Of a DNA stretch of 64,000 bases, positions 35,162-47,814 are shown piece after piece. Numbering within the stretch: the stretch's first letter is position 1; each line of letters starts with the position of its first letter. The stretch covers positions 11,654,001 through 11,718,000 of the forward strand of contig NC_092569.1 in the NCBI RefSeq assembly GCF_037975245.1, read 5' to 3'. This DNA is from Apostichopus japonicus (Eukaryota; Echinodermata; Holothuroidea; Aspidochirotida; Stichopodidae). The notes under the pieces were generated by a model. The model saw only the letters and a program-made list of their open reading frames with translations. It did no database searches and had not been told where the DNA came from. Both the position numbers and the translations under genes were made by a program.

Positions 35162-35330
35162 TCAACACCTTCAGAAAGTGTTGTATGTACGTACAATCAT
35201 AATCTGTCCTGCGAGATTATCGGGGCTAAGTAGGATTGCTACCATCATGGCTTCATCATAATTTGGATAGCAATCGCAGCAAAATGTTCAAAAAGGACTC
35301 AAGAAACCCTTATATGCCCAACACCCAACA

Positions 35331-35677
35331 TCGTCTATACTATAGGATGTCTTATTTAATTTAACGTCCATCCTCCTCCGTCAGTCATATTATACTTATG
35401 TAAGTTATCGTCTATACTATAAAGTTGTCTTGCTAGATTTATCGTCCGTTCTCCTTCTTCGTCGGCCATACTTCATAAATATACAATACATTGTCTATAC
35501 TATAGGATGCAATACTAGACTTACCGTCCATCATCCTCCGTCAGTCATATTATACATATACAATGTATCGTATATGTAACAGGATGTCATACTAGACTTA
35601 CCGTCCATCATCCTCCGTCAGTCATATTGTCCATATACAATATATCGTAATGTAATAGGATGTCATACTAGACTCAT
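35331..35677 (-). repeat. tandem array of a FReD exon end with splice donors
   Basis: Four units plus a partial fifth, spaced 77-81 bp (cores at about 35364, 35443, 35524 and 35601). On the minus strand the core reads ATGACTGACGGAGGATGATGG then ACG, followed in units 3 and 4 by GTAAGTC. That is the MTDGGGWT exon end and donor seen in M2 exon 6, with one-base differences. Unit 2 is the most diverged, and units 1 and 2 have lost the donor. The rest of each unit is AT-rich and resembles no coding sequence. Confidence 0.85.
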
Positions 35678-36006
35678 TCATTTACATCTTCATTTACTTC
35701 CTCCTTTAAAATTACATCAGCCGCTTGCAGATTTGCGCATTAGAACGCTGTCACACCCAACTATGTCACTCCGAGACATTTCGTAGCTTCTATTTACATA
35801 CATCCTAACGGAAGACTAGAAGGGACTTGTCAAGATGGGATGGTTTACTAGTTGCAAACGTCATGTAATACGATAACAACCTTTCAAAGTTTCAACAAGC
35901 GTCTTCGGTACTTATTTTTCGAGAATTTACGCAGTTGAGGTGAAACGGCGAAGATAATTCCTGAAGATAATCTCAGTTATCATTCGCAAAGCACAGGGCT
36001 CGCAAG

Positions 36007-36087
36007 ATGGAGTACCAAAGAAGGGAACTTTTCTGCGTCAACTTTTTCACATTGTTGATGGGATGGAATGTCCTTGCATTAATAACG
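36007..36087 (+). CDS. P1 exon 1: signal peptide
   Basis: 27 codons starting [20 protein letters not shown], ending LALIT at donor GTAAGT. The assignment to P1 rests on phase, position and signal character, because intron 1 is 5.2 kb. Confidence 0.7.
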
Positions 36088-36549
36088 GTAAGTTTCTCAA
36101 AAAGGTTTTGATGTGGTTGGGTGAGATATCTTTAGGCTGTGGACTGCAGACAAAGATTAAACAACTCCGTTATTTTTTCACATCAAATATCATTTTTGGT
36201 GTTCTTTCAAAATTGAAGATGAAACATTTATGATCACTGCAATGTTTGTAACACCAAGTTGTATTTACCATAACTGGTACCGAAATACAGTTTACAATTT
36301 TCGGGAAGGTATTCTATTCGATTTTCGAATATTTCACATCTCAGCTGTTCAATTATCAAGAGATAAAAATTAGAAATAGTAAAGTTGTCTTAATAGGTGA
36401 TGTAGGTTAACTATCAGTTAAGTGAAATAGTTATCTTACGAAACACTTAGATGGAGGCTTCACTTCTATTTTCTTTCACCGAGTTAATAAAATCAACTGT
36501 TCTTTTAAATCTATTATACATGTAATTTTAATACGTCAACACAACCACA

Positions 36550-36639
<90 letters not shown>

Positions 36640-39600
36640 ATGGACTATAGCTGAATGTAATGTTTCGTGCTCTAAATTCTTTACTAGACCTGTCCTAAAA
36701 AAAATTTAAATTTAAAAAAATAACGGGAAATCAACTTTAAACGACAAATGTATTTTATAGGACTTACTTCTTATTTACAAGTGTTATATCTTTACAAGTC
36801 CGACTTAGTTTGATATATTTCTTGTCTAACAAGATATCACAGATATTACTTTGTATAACATTCATTTTTCAATATTTTTCATTATAAGAAATGTAGCGTG
36901 CTTAGCAGACGTGATCTTAAAAGTTTGAACCTAAACTTGATCTATACAGTGCACTAAATAATGATATTCATCATCAAAAGTTTGCCCACACTGTCGAATG
37001 ATGATTTCCTTTGGCGGGGAAGAATTTTTCAGCTAGGATAATCCCCGCTTGTCGGTGTGAAATATACTTAAATGATTAAGACTCAAATTATTCAGTTTAA
37101 AAATGTCGTTATGAGGAACTAAATTGAAGCCTTTTTTTGTATCCATATAGTTGATTTTTTTGGGGTCATTCCTATCGGTAAGACTATAGGTGTTAAGGCC
37201 ATGTATTTGAATCCCTGGTTAAGGATTATCTTGGATAATTTTTCTGTTCATGCAGTTAATCTTTGCAAACAATCTCTGATAACGATGAAGATATAGTACT
37301 TTATTATATTTCTGCGTTACTTCGAATTTGCCCCTCATTAAATAAACTAAATCTCAGCTCTGCTTAGTTTTTTTCGTCTTAAGCAATGACGAACGGATTA
37401 ATTTTTATTTCGTCATAAACATTTACGTACGAAACAAAAAGTCAATGTTTCCTCATCGGTTAGAACTTACACAAAGTGTCAAAGAATGTAATAGAAAATT
37501 AAAAGCCCACAATTTAGAACATTTTATTTTGTTTCACTGACAGAATGTGTTGTAAAGATGCATATTTATAGTATTATATTTAACCAGAACTTTTAATCCA
37601 AAGCAGCTCTTTTTCTGAATCACTTTACTATTTCTGGATATCTAAACTTAACAACCAAAAAATAAGGATTCACAAGACGTTCAAAGTGTCAAATAATACA
37701 TCAGTTTGAAGTTTTTCAAGTTGGTAGGCTATCTCTTGAATATTCTGTAGACTAAACATATTTTATGTAATGAAAAATACGAAATGCTAAAGAATCCTTG
37801 AGAAAATTGTACTCTTTATCAATACATACCAAAGAAACTTTTTCCATCTATATAAGACGCCATATTAAAAAACATATAGATATCTTATTTTCAGTTCTAA
37901 TACACTATATTGACAAAAACAAAATATCATCCTACTTACTTGAGCAATTTACGTTGCGAGACGTACAACATGAAACGGTTTTGAATCACAAAGTGTTACT
38001 TGAACATTCGACCACTTTGTATAGGAAACTAAAGCTAAAACTATATAACAGCGTTCCTATTTAATATCATGTGAATTGTCTACTTATTTGTGTACTTTAA
38101 AATTTAATTCTTAAAGCTGATTTTGACAGCGTTAACTGTTTTGAATTTTTCTTCCTCCGATAAACGAAAGTATTGTCTAAATGAAGAAACAGGCTAATTA
38201 TATATATATATTTTTTTTTGAAATATTGGCAAGCTTGGACGGAAGCATTATTGCTCCGAAAGTGATTGGTTTTTGACCTGAAAATGTGCAATGTTTATTT
38301 CATATTTACGGTGAGAAAGATCAAACTTGACACGATGATAACGTCCCTGTTTTTGTGAGGGCCTATTTCTACGACATTTATTCAATTGTCTTCTCCAGTG
38401 TATGCGGCATGTATGCGGCATCTACATTTGAAAGAGATGCCGCATTACGAAGTTCAATATTTATAAAAAAAACGTTTTCACAAATGATAGTCCGTTTTTA
38501 TCATTTGCACCCAAAGTATCATTCCTACGTACTCATTTCATATTCTTCTGGGTTTTATCCATGATATCTTCATGGTTTTTAATCACTGTAGGTTGTCTAT
38601 TGGCAGCCTCGAACTTTTTCGTAGGGTATGAATGAACTTACACTTAAAGACTTTCTTAAGGAGTCTAAGTATAGTTTTTAACTTGGATAGATCTCAAGAA
38701 AATATAGGTTAGAAGTGAAGCACAAGAACCGCTTTTGATTTCATTTAACAGTAACTGTATTAGTTGGTTTCACAAATTTAGTTACTAGAGGATGTACTCT
38801 AGTTCTGCTTCTGGTTTCGCCTTACTAAGTAGAAGTGAATATTTAGGGTTAATATGCTCTTTATGAACGGATTTCTATTTTTAACACGTTTTTTGAACAA
38901 TAAAATATGTGTTAAATAACAAAAATTGAACATGAGTTTATATCAGTGAAGGAAAGTATTAGGCAGCATTATAGTTTTGGTTTCAGTGTGTTTTTGAAGC
39001 AGCATGATATGAAAGAAACCTTAGTCGCAAAACTATAGACGGGATCTAAAATAAGAAAAGGCAACAGCCCATATTAAAGTTATAGGCTTACTGCTTTGAT
39101 TAAACCGATTCCATATTTTTAGATTCAAAACCAAAATGTGTAGAATTGTATGAATAACGGTAAGATCAACATTTTTACAAATATATTGATAAATTAAGCC
39201 ATCATTTTATCAAAATTAACAACGATAATTCCTTTGGGTATCCAAGCGAGTTATCTTCAGTGTAACATTGTTTGAACATTTTGCGTTATAAGAAAGATAT
39301 GATAATACCATATCCTAACACTATAAACTTCGTGTAGGTTATGAGTCAAGAAACTCATTCTTTAAAATATTACTGATAACGCTGATGACGCTTTAAACTA
39401 TTTTATGATAAAGCTAGAAATCCAATGCAGATGAAGGAAACTGTCGAATTAATGCATTAAACACCTAGTTCATCCGTTTTATAATTTTAGTATTAATCAG
39501 ACACAAGACCAAACTAATTATAATTTAAGAACGAATCGTTTTTCTGGTTAATCAAAATAATACATCTGACAATATGCAAAGATTCGCAGGCTTTCAGTTA

Positions 39601-42600
39601 TGCTACGACAAAATCTGTGGTTAAAATACCAAATATCAGCGTTATCCTTTACCTCCGCCTTGTTTTGGTTACCAATTCACTTACACATCCTTGTGTTAAA
39701 CCCAAATGGATCTCCGTAATCGCTCTTACAGAAATGGCTCGTATGGTCACAGAACAATTGCCTAACAGTTTTGGTAGGCGTATGTATGTAGGTTACCGTG
39801 CACATCAAATGAATGTTGAAAAAAAATATCATAACATTGTGTTCTAAGAACATGTGAAACGTTAACTAGTTGTACACGTGATGGTAAAATTTAGGGTCTT
39901 ATCTTCCAGTTTATGTTTATTGTTGATTTATACAGCTTTCTTTTTTTTTTATTAATATAGCAGATTTTTAACTTTAAGTAAAGCTACACATCAGGGGTCA
40001 CTGAGTCGAGTTGTGTTCTAAGAACTTTACAAATACACGGTAAACGCATAAGTTGATGATAATGTGATGATTACATTTTGGGGTTAACTCGCTTGCAATT
40101 TATGTATATTTTAATAATTAACCGCTCTGTTCTGGACATACCAATCAGATTTGTAATGTTATATAAAGCTACACATCAGTAGCTAATGAGTTAACATTAT
40201 CGGTATAACTTCATTTCATGCTCGCAGAAAATATCGCAATTTGGTGAATAATGAAAAGATTGAGACATTAGATTTAACAAATAAATAACCAATGTGCACT
40301 TATACTTGCCAGAGCGATATTTCTCTCTGCAAAGGACTTGTCCAAGCGGCTAAGCGTTGATTCCGTTCATACGAAACAGTATTTCCATGTTATATCCAGA
40401 TACCAGACAAAGGTACTGAGTTAAATTCATGCGATCTAATGAAATTCATCATTATTTTTTCCAGAACATAGGGATTGAGCATTTGTTTTTAATTCCTACA
40501 ATGTCTTTGTTCACTGCGATAGGATCTCGTGCCAAGAATGTCTATTTAAATTTATTACGTTTTCCTGTCGAACGTTATTGACACTTTGCCTTATTTTGTT
40601 GGGAGACTGTAGTGAGAAACTGATCTGGCAACTTCCAAACAGAATGAAAATGTTGCTTGCGAAAACGATGAAATGATAACAAAAATAAGTGAGAGGAAAC
40701 ATAAACTATATAGCGGTAATAGTCATCTCGCATCATATATTTCGTGTAAGCTCTGCTTTCGTACATCATCAAATTGAAACGAAAAGAAAAACATTTGCAT
40801 AATCAACCTTTTTTTGAGAGAGAAAGAAAAGCAATCGTTGAATGTGTTGCTCAAAAATATCAAATATCAAATGTTTCCTAAAAAAGGAAAAATCATATAC
40901 CGAGAAGGGATTAGACAAAGAAAATATGTGTTTGACAGCTGTTGTTATTCTGAAGATATCTGAATCTGATAACGTGAATATGATTTTTAAGACGACCGAA
41001 CACTTTGTCTAAGATGCTTCTTTAAAGAAAAAAAAACGGTCCTTTGTCCAGAAAATACTTTTGATCCCGAACTGCTATACTTTAGTTGTTGCCGTAAATA
41101 CTATTGTTTTGTTTAGACTATGTATTTAGAATTTGCGATCATTTCAATAGTAATGACAATTTTACGCACTTCATCACTTCGTCACAGAATTAATGCTTTA
41201 ATATTTAATAAAGTAAAAGGAAACATAAACACATGATTATGGTAAAATGGAACGTATCTTACTCGAACAATTCATTGATATTTACGGGCATTGAGATATA
41301 AAGATCAGTATATACGTTCATTGTCTTATATGCAGGCTTCTCCTGACGTCACAGATCAATCATCGAGTAAGTTACCATTTGATATTGACTATAAGTATAG
41401 TTCCTTACGATTTAGCTTAAAAAGATTCAAAAGACCCTTTACGATTCCAGGTGATAGTATTCGTATTTGAAATCATCTGCACGTTTGTTCATTAATGTAG
41501 ATCTTTCCGTCAGGATAAATTTACTATAAGAAATTAGAATCAAAATTGTTATAACATTTTATACAAATTGTTGAGGGAGGTAGAATTGTAATTCATTAAC
41601 AGACACTAGCTTTCTCGATTGTTTTAAATGTTGTTAAGATGATTTGATTGGCTCTGAGTAATCGGCGTGTCAACTAACTGTGTAATTGTATTGATGAAGA
41701 GAAAGACCTACATGAAAAAAAGGACCCTATACAAAATTAAATAAAACAATTAGACGACTCTTCCTTAGCAGCAATGCTGGTAGACATTATTGCAATTAAA
41801 CATCTACATGTTTATAATCGAATAGCTAACCTATACGTCCATATATACTGATGGCTGCAGTTCTCGGAAGAAAAAGATAAAGTTAATGTTGCTTTCATCC
41901 ATTTGTTCTGTTATAGGTTTATCTTACTTTATATATCAATCAACCGAGAACCTTAAAGATTGCCAAGAAATCCTCAATACATGTTCCAATACCCAAAATG
42001 CATCTGGTGTCTACAAAATCAAACCTGCTGGTTTCCCAGAGGTGTTCGAAGTGTACTGTGATAACGACTTAGGCAATGATGGATGGACGGTAAGTTGAAA
42101 ACGTTAGCTAAGCTTATAAATAGTTTCAAAACTTTAAAATAATGCAGCACTAGTCAATAAAATAGACCAACGGATACCTAAAACAACCAGGAACTTTATT
42201 ACTGACATTTTTTGCGTTGCTCTTCGAACAACAGGAGACCCAATTTTGATTTTACTTCATTAAGCAGCATTAAAATTTCATACCAACGTAGTAAACGAAG
42301 TTGATGCCATTCAAAAGCTTTAATTATGTTATTAAAATTCTCTTGTTGATTTATTCTTGAAACCTGATAAATTTAGAATGTTAACTTAGTTAAGAAATGT
42401 TCTCCGTACTAAGAATTTTCATCAAAATATATCTTTGTTGTAGAAATATTATTTTGTTCTGTGGATAATTATTTCTGCTGTTGCCAGATGGATTTGCAAA
42501 TATCATGGAAACTGAAATTATCAAGTCTTTGCGTTGGAAACATCCTATGAGGATATGGTTTTTGGCAAAAATACTCAGAAAATTTTAAGCAATTTTGCCA

Positions 42601-45600
42601 AACAATCAGTTCCAACCGTCAAAAGAAAACAAAATTCTCTCCATTGTGGAAAATATAAACATAGACCTACGTTCATTTTTATAACGACAGGTAATACAGC
42701 GACGGACGAATGGATTCATCAACTTTAATCGGAATTGGGAAGATTACAAGCACGGTTTTGGATTTTTGGGAAGTGAATTTTGGTTAGGAAATGAAAAAAT
42801 CGCTCACCTAACAAATCAAAAGAAGTATCAACTTAGGCTGGACTTTACGAATGCTGCAGGGCACTTGTATCACGTGACCTATGACGAATTTCGTATCGTT
42901 GGTGAATGGAGCCAATATTCTATTCAAAGTCTTGGAGACGAAGGTGGCAATGCAGGTAAATGTCCTGTATTTACATGTAGGTTTTATCTCAACGAAGATC
43001 GATTTTCAATCTTATTTCATGTTTTTGTAAGAACTATGTTAAAAGAAGACAATGTGGGTACGTGCCACGTTTCTCTTGAATTGTTCAAGGTCTCCTTTAG
43101 AGTTTCTAGTAGAATTATTGAAAGATATATTTATCACCCAAGAAGAGAAAAACTCAGAGCACCAAAATTTGAATAGAACTATTAACCTTAATGTAATAAT
43201 AGAATACAACAATGTCCTTGTTGTTGTCAAGAAGTGTTGCTTACCATAACTATAATACGGGTTAATCTTTTCACCCCCCCCCACTGTCTGTACTGTAGGT
43301 GACAAAGGGTTTATCGGCAGCGATTACGACATTATTTCTGGACCATTTAATAATTTCAATGCGTCAAACCTTCAAGTCAATTTTAAGATTATTTTTTCTT
43401 TAACCTTCACCCAGGTCCATTTATTGAGTGGTGTCCATCGAATACGAGGTTTTCTAATAATACATGCGAGAGACGTTGTACCGAACCCAATACGTGTATC
43501 ACTTCAGCATCTATGGAATCAGGAAGATGCATCTGTCCAGACGGTTATATGATACAAGGAGAATACTGCATACCTGAAAGTCAGTGTGGATGTTTTGTAC
43601 AAGAAATGGGAAGTGTGCTTAATGTAAGTCAATTGATCAGTGAGAAGTTTGTTTTTTCTCATTGAAGCTGTTCCAAAAATATATGCTGATTTTGTATACT
43701 TCTTCCATAAGCTAATAATGGTATGGAAGATTTTGCAGCACTAGTCAATTCCTCATTTCCACATGCTTTATTACTTATATTTACGATGTTCCTTCTTTGC
43801 TAAATCTCTCCGGTTACTGTTTACATAGATTATTCTATGAAATAATAATGAGCATTGCTTGAAAACAACACTGGTTATGGCAATTTGACTTAAATTATTT
43901 AGCAGCAAATGGGTTTTTGATAAACTGAAATTGTTAAAGTCTATTTTCCACGACAGGACGGTGAATCATTTGTCAATTCTGACTGTACTTCCCGTGTAAA
44001 CTGCAGCGATAATCGGCTGATTTATGAAGACAACTACCGGTGTAGTAATGATGCAACGTGCTAGGAGAGAGACGGTATGCGAAGATGTATTTGCAACGAT
44101 AGATTTGAAGGAGATGGGATAACATGTATTCGGAAAGAACCCCTGAAGGATTGCTACGAGATATACAATACAGGGATCCATACCGACGGGGTTTATACCA
44201 TCTATCCTACTGGCTGGGAGGACTCTGGCTTCCAGGTCTACTGTGAGATGTCAACAGACGGAGGAGGATGGACGGTAAGTCTTCACATTTCACAAGAGAG
44301 TGATAACTTCTAACCGTCTTGATCGAGTCATGGAGCTATAAACAGATCGAGTTGAACGCAGGCCCACGGGCAGTATAGGTCTAAATATTAAAAAAAGGCA
44401 CTACGAAGCTTCTTCTCGATTAAGCAGGACAATTTTGTCGATATATCAATTCGAATGTGCATCACCATGTCTGACGTTGAATATCTATTGAACTTCACAC
44501 TCACCGGAAAGATGATTTCACATAACAAACTGAGTGTTTTGTTTTGCTGAGTGTGTTTATTGAGCGAGATAAGTCCAATGCACTTACGATGTTTTATCGC
44601 TACTAGCTCTCAGTAGCGTAAGCCTTGTGTCGTCTTACAGGAAACAGCTTCTAGACACAAATATCAGTATCTAAACATAACGGTACTGGCTGGCCTAGCT
44701 TTCTTCGCGAGAGAAACATTATCAATGGTCTGAGACAATTTTAAGAGCAACACTCTGTGGCAGAAATTGTTTGCTGGCGATAAACTTATGCATAAATTTA
44801 CCTTTTTATTTTCTTTTGTACAGTATTATACGATTTCCTTATCGTTACTACGTATTTACAACACATGTGTTACGTTTAAAACGGGTTGCGAACCAAATTC
44901 CTTGAAATGTGTGAGTGCGTTGCCATCCATCGGGTTTTGAAAAAAAAATCTGCTGGGCACTAGGAAGATATAATAAATGATATATCAGATAAAAATGTAC
45001 GAGGAACAATGACGAAAACAGCATTGGAACGATATTTAACTTTATATCATGTTTATACCTTTACATATTTCTAGGTTCTCCAGCGAAGGAGGTCTGGTTC
45101 AGTTAACTTCTATCGTGTTTGGAATACGTACAGGAACGGGTTTGGAAGTCTAAGCGGTGATCACTGGCTTGGTAACGACAAGATTTACGACCTTACAACT
45201 CAGAAGACATACCAACTTAAGGTGGATCTGACAGATTCAGCTGGTTCACAGTACTATGCCCTCTACTCCAGATTCAGCATTGGAGATGAGGATGACAAAT
45301 ATACGCTCACTTTAGGCACGTTCTCTGGAAATGCAGGTTGGTGTATTTTGCAACATTTACTTTATAAAGCTTTGGTTTGATAACTTTCGTTCTTGGTTTG
45401 GTTTACATTGCACAACACACTCCACGGGATTCACAGAAAAATGCTCGAAAAAAAGAAAGTTGCTAAGTGAAACAAAAAATATAAACATATAATATATAAC
45501 CCCTTACACTTCTTGTTACTCGTAATCTACTACATCAGTATTGTCTTAAATAGTGATTTTAATAAACCTCCAAGACATCGTGGCTAAACTTTGTGAAGGG

Positions 45601-47001
45601 AATGGGAAACAAAATGCAATCAAGTTTAATATAATTTGACCAGCCACACGTTTGGCATTACTCACTCATTGGAAGATGCAGTTATTAAATATATCATAAT
45701 TAAAACAAAAACTGAGCCTAATGCTATTCAATCCACTTGCTGATCGAAAAGATACGAACAATGATGACCTTAACTGTTCGAATCTAAAAACGGGAATTTC
45801 AGAACACTTTAAACGTTTTAAACTTGACACAACAACTGAATCTGCTGTAATAGATGTGGGCAATATCACTATTAACCAAAAATCGCTTGTAGTGTTACTG
45901 TGATACGCGATAGAGTTGCGTGGTTTGGCGGGATCACGACCACTACACCAGTCTATATTGGTTTTCAATTCATCTTTTTTGTTATATTGAGAAGATTTCA
46001 ATGTCCACGGTATTCATATCATGTCCTCATTAATCACTTTACTATGATATCATTAATCTGAACAAATACAATGATGTACATAATTTAATCGAATGTGACT
46101 CATGCACACCACACATATGTCAGTGATGATATTGACACCATATATGATGTGATGTTAAATTGGTGAATGTGTCTCTCAAAGGCGAAAACAAGTTTTGAAC
46201 TAATACACAATTGGGTAGTTATAATCTCGTTGACCAAAATACTTCCTGAATGATGCATTTTATTCCTTTAGATTTGCCCTGAAACAAATTCATCTAATCG
46301 CACATTTCGTTCACTTCCGATGAATTGAGTATATTGGAAAACCTTAATGTACGAACCTGGCTAACAGAAAGAATGAAAGCGTATAGTTTTCAAACCGAAG
46401 TGGCGATAAATTATATCCATTTATCCCCACCCACCACCCCCCCCCCCCCTCCTCTCACTATAAATAACCATACTTCCTTTTGCCCTTAAACAAAATCATA
46501 ATAATATTCACATACAAGCATGTATTGTATACTTGCAAGCATGTTTACATAAAAATTAAAGGTTAAATACGGTAATTAAATAAATTCTAGAAGCTGTTTA
46601 ACTGACAAGAAAATTCCTACCATGTTATGGTTTGAGTTTTTCAGTTACCTTTGTATGCGATGCTGATTAAATACCTCCTCATTTCCATCCTTTCAGGTTA
46701 TAACTCTATGGGCTTGAACTCCGGAGATCCGTTCAGCACGCGTGATAGGGACAACGATGGCACGGATGATTGCAACTGTGCACAGTGGCATCAAGGTGCC
46801 TGGTGGTACCCTCATCGTTATTATAATGATAACAATAATTGCTTTAAATGGTATGGATGGTGGTATTACAGCCATTGCACTTATGCTAACCTCAACGGAG
46901 ACTACCAGTACAGCGACTACCGCGGAATCTTCTGGTATAAACTTTCTGGGAACGATTGCGGTATCGCGGGCACAAAAATGAGGATACGACCAGTTGGATA
47001 A
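36007..47001 (+). CDS. FReD gene P1: partial FReD-TIL-EGF-FReD secreted protein, in-frame TAG
   Basis: Eight exons: 36007-36087, 41336-41366, 41917-42089, 42691-42955, 43415-43623, 43957-44274, 45075-45336 and 46697-47001. They total 1644 bp (547 codons plus stop) with consistent phases. It is the plus-strand counterpart of M2: signal peptide, linker, FReD segments A and B without a P segment, TIL module, then an additional EGF-like module, then a full FReD. Codon 289 is TAG (44062-44064), between ATC and ERDG of the EGF-like module; no other stop interrupts the frame. The last exon has an insertion of about 20 residues in the P segment, between AWWY and the conserved Cys, which repeats the WWY motif. 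The protein would be secreted and its ligand is unknown. A null allele, sequencing error or recent pseudogene are all possible. Confidence 0.85.
36088..41335 (+). other. P1 intron 1, 5.2 kb
   Basis: Nearly the same length as M2 intron 1. It holds a long TA microsatellite at 36555-36637; otherwise no gene or element was recognised. Small open frames such as 37798-38064 show no motif. Confidence 0.6.
36555..36637. repeat. TA microsatellite
   Basis: About 80 bp of uninterrupted TA. Confidence 0.95.
41336..41366 (+). CDS. P1 exon 2: linker micro-exon
   Basis: A 31-bp exon ([10 protein letters not shown] plus one base) between acceptor TATGCAG and donor GTAAGT. It is needed to join exon 1 (phase 0) to exon 3 (phase 1). 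Confidence 0.6.
41917..42089 (+). CDS. P1 exon 3: N-terminal segment of first FReD
   Basis: Codes [39 protein letters not shown] and NDGWT, with donor GTAAGT. Confidence 0.9.
42691..42955 (+). CDS. P1 exon 4: central segment of first FReD
   Basis: Starts [20 protein letters not shown], then [20 protein letters not shown] and [10 protein letters not shown]. 265 bp, the same length and phases as M2 exon 4. Confidence 0.9.
43415..43623 (+). CDS. P1 exon 5: TIL module
   Basis: Cysteine-rich: [20 protein letters not shown], then [20 protein letters not shown] and GC. Acceptor ACCCAG, donor GTAAGT. Diverged from the M2 TIL but with a similar cysteine spacing. Confidence 0.88.
43957..44274 (+). 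CDS. P1 exon 6: linker, EGF-like module with TAG, start of second FReD
   Basis: Reads [20 protein letters not shown], then [30 protein letters not shown] and C (EGF-like), then [20 protein letters not shown] and [15 protein letters not shown] at donor GTAAGT. 318 bp against 219 bp in M2, the difference being the EGF-like part. Confidence 0.88.
44750..44935 (+). repeat. dispersed repeat shared with 47490-47765
   Basis: In P1 intron 6. Both copies start GGCAGAAATTGTTTGCTG and share a run of about 180-250 bp with many substitutions, including TTTTGT..ACAGTATT and CGTTACTA.GTATT. Confidence 0.6.
45075..45336 (+). CDS. P1 exon 7: central segment of second FReD
   Basis: Starts [20 protein letters not shown], then [20 protein letters not shown] and [15 protein letters not shown]. 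Donor GTTGGT. Confidence 0.9.
46697..47001 (+). CDS. P1 exon 8: C-terminal FReD segment with insertion
   Basis: Contains [16 protein letters not shown] (strong calcium loop), [38 protein letters not shown] and the terminus TKMRIRPVG, stop TAA. The region between the first WWY and the conserved Cys is about 20 residues longer than in the other copies and contains one extra cysteine. Confidence 0.9.
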
Positions 47002-47380
47002 AAAAAAAGCAATATCTCTCATATACATATAGATTGTGAAGTTTCGTAAAATATGGATCCTGAAATATCGTTAGCAATTATGCAAATACAGTTTCATCTG
47101 CTTTTCAGAATTTACTCGTCAGCCTTGCATACAAACAAATCATCTGACTATATCATTTGTTCTCTCTGTTTCAGAGAACTATTGAGTATTACAACAACAA
47201 TAAGGAGGACACATTCAAAAGCATAGGACTCTCAGTCCACTGAGACAGTTATGTGTAGAAAAATTGAAGTGGAAGAAAGATCTAGGAAAGTTCACATAGG
47301 AAATATACATCTGTTGCATCCATTTTGTTTATCATTTTAAAGTAAAACACGAACTTCTGTGTACGCTAACCAAAACGCAA

Positions 47381-47402
47381 AATAAAAATATAAACAAATA
47401 AA
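47381..47402 (+). terminator. polyadenylation signals for P1
   Basis: AATAAA at 47381-47386 and again at 47397-47402, about 380-400 nt after the P1 stop. Confidence 0.5.
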
Positions 47403-47489
47403 AGAGTCTCGATCTGTCTTCATTTGAGAGTACCAACACGACATGATGTATTCAAGTCTTCAGTTGTGTCTGCCTTGTATATGGATGAC

Positions 47490-47765
47490 ATTTGGCAGAA
47501 ATTGTTTGCTGACGATACAGATCTCTATACCTTTCTCAGAGGAAAGATATATGGGCTTTACTTGTATCTTAGGCTATATTATATAAATACATTTCCATTC
47601 CCAAATTACATTTGCACCATTTCAGATCTTTGGCTTACCTTTTGTTTTCTTCCGTACAGTATTGTAAGAATTCCTTAGCGTTACTAAGTATTAAAAACAC
47701 ACACGTGTTTACCGGTAAAACGAGTTGTGAACCAACTTACATGAAATGTGTCTCTTTCCCATCAA
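47490..47765 (+). repeat. dispersed repeat, second copy
   Basis: Relative of 44750-44935. The frame here reads MDDIWQKLFADDTDLY over a short distance, but that is not enough to call a reverse transcriptase. Confidence 0.55.
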
Positions 47766-47814
47766 CGACAGTAACAAGTGCCGTCGAATTCAATGCAAAA
47801 CTGGAAATAATTAT

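Larger units (their letters stand above)
28722..36006. other. 7.3-kb divergent intergenic region between M2 and P1
   Basis: The two inner genes are head to head, so both promoters lie here. I see no convincing TATA box near either start. Separate entries cover the MITE, the dispersed repeat, the GT microsatellite, the opposed open frames and the exon-derived array. Segments 30400-32190 and 33340-34730 show nothing identifiable. Confidence 0.6.

Noticed and set aside
46693-47028. 111-codon minus frame opposite P1 exon 8
   Set aside because: Antisense shadow of the FReD exon.
47424-47678. Possible reverse-transcriptase motif LFADDTDLY
   Set aside because: Only one short resemblance, no other blocks, and the DNA is a dispersed repeat also present in P1 intron 6 without this frame.
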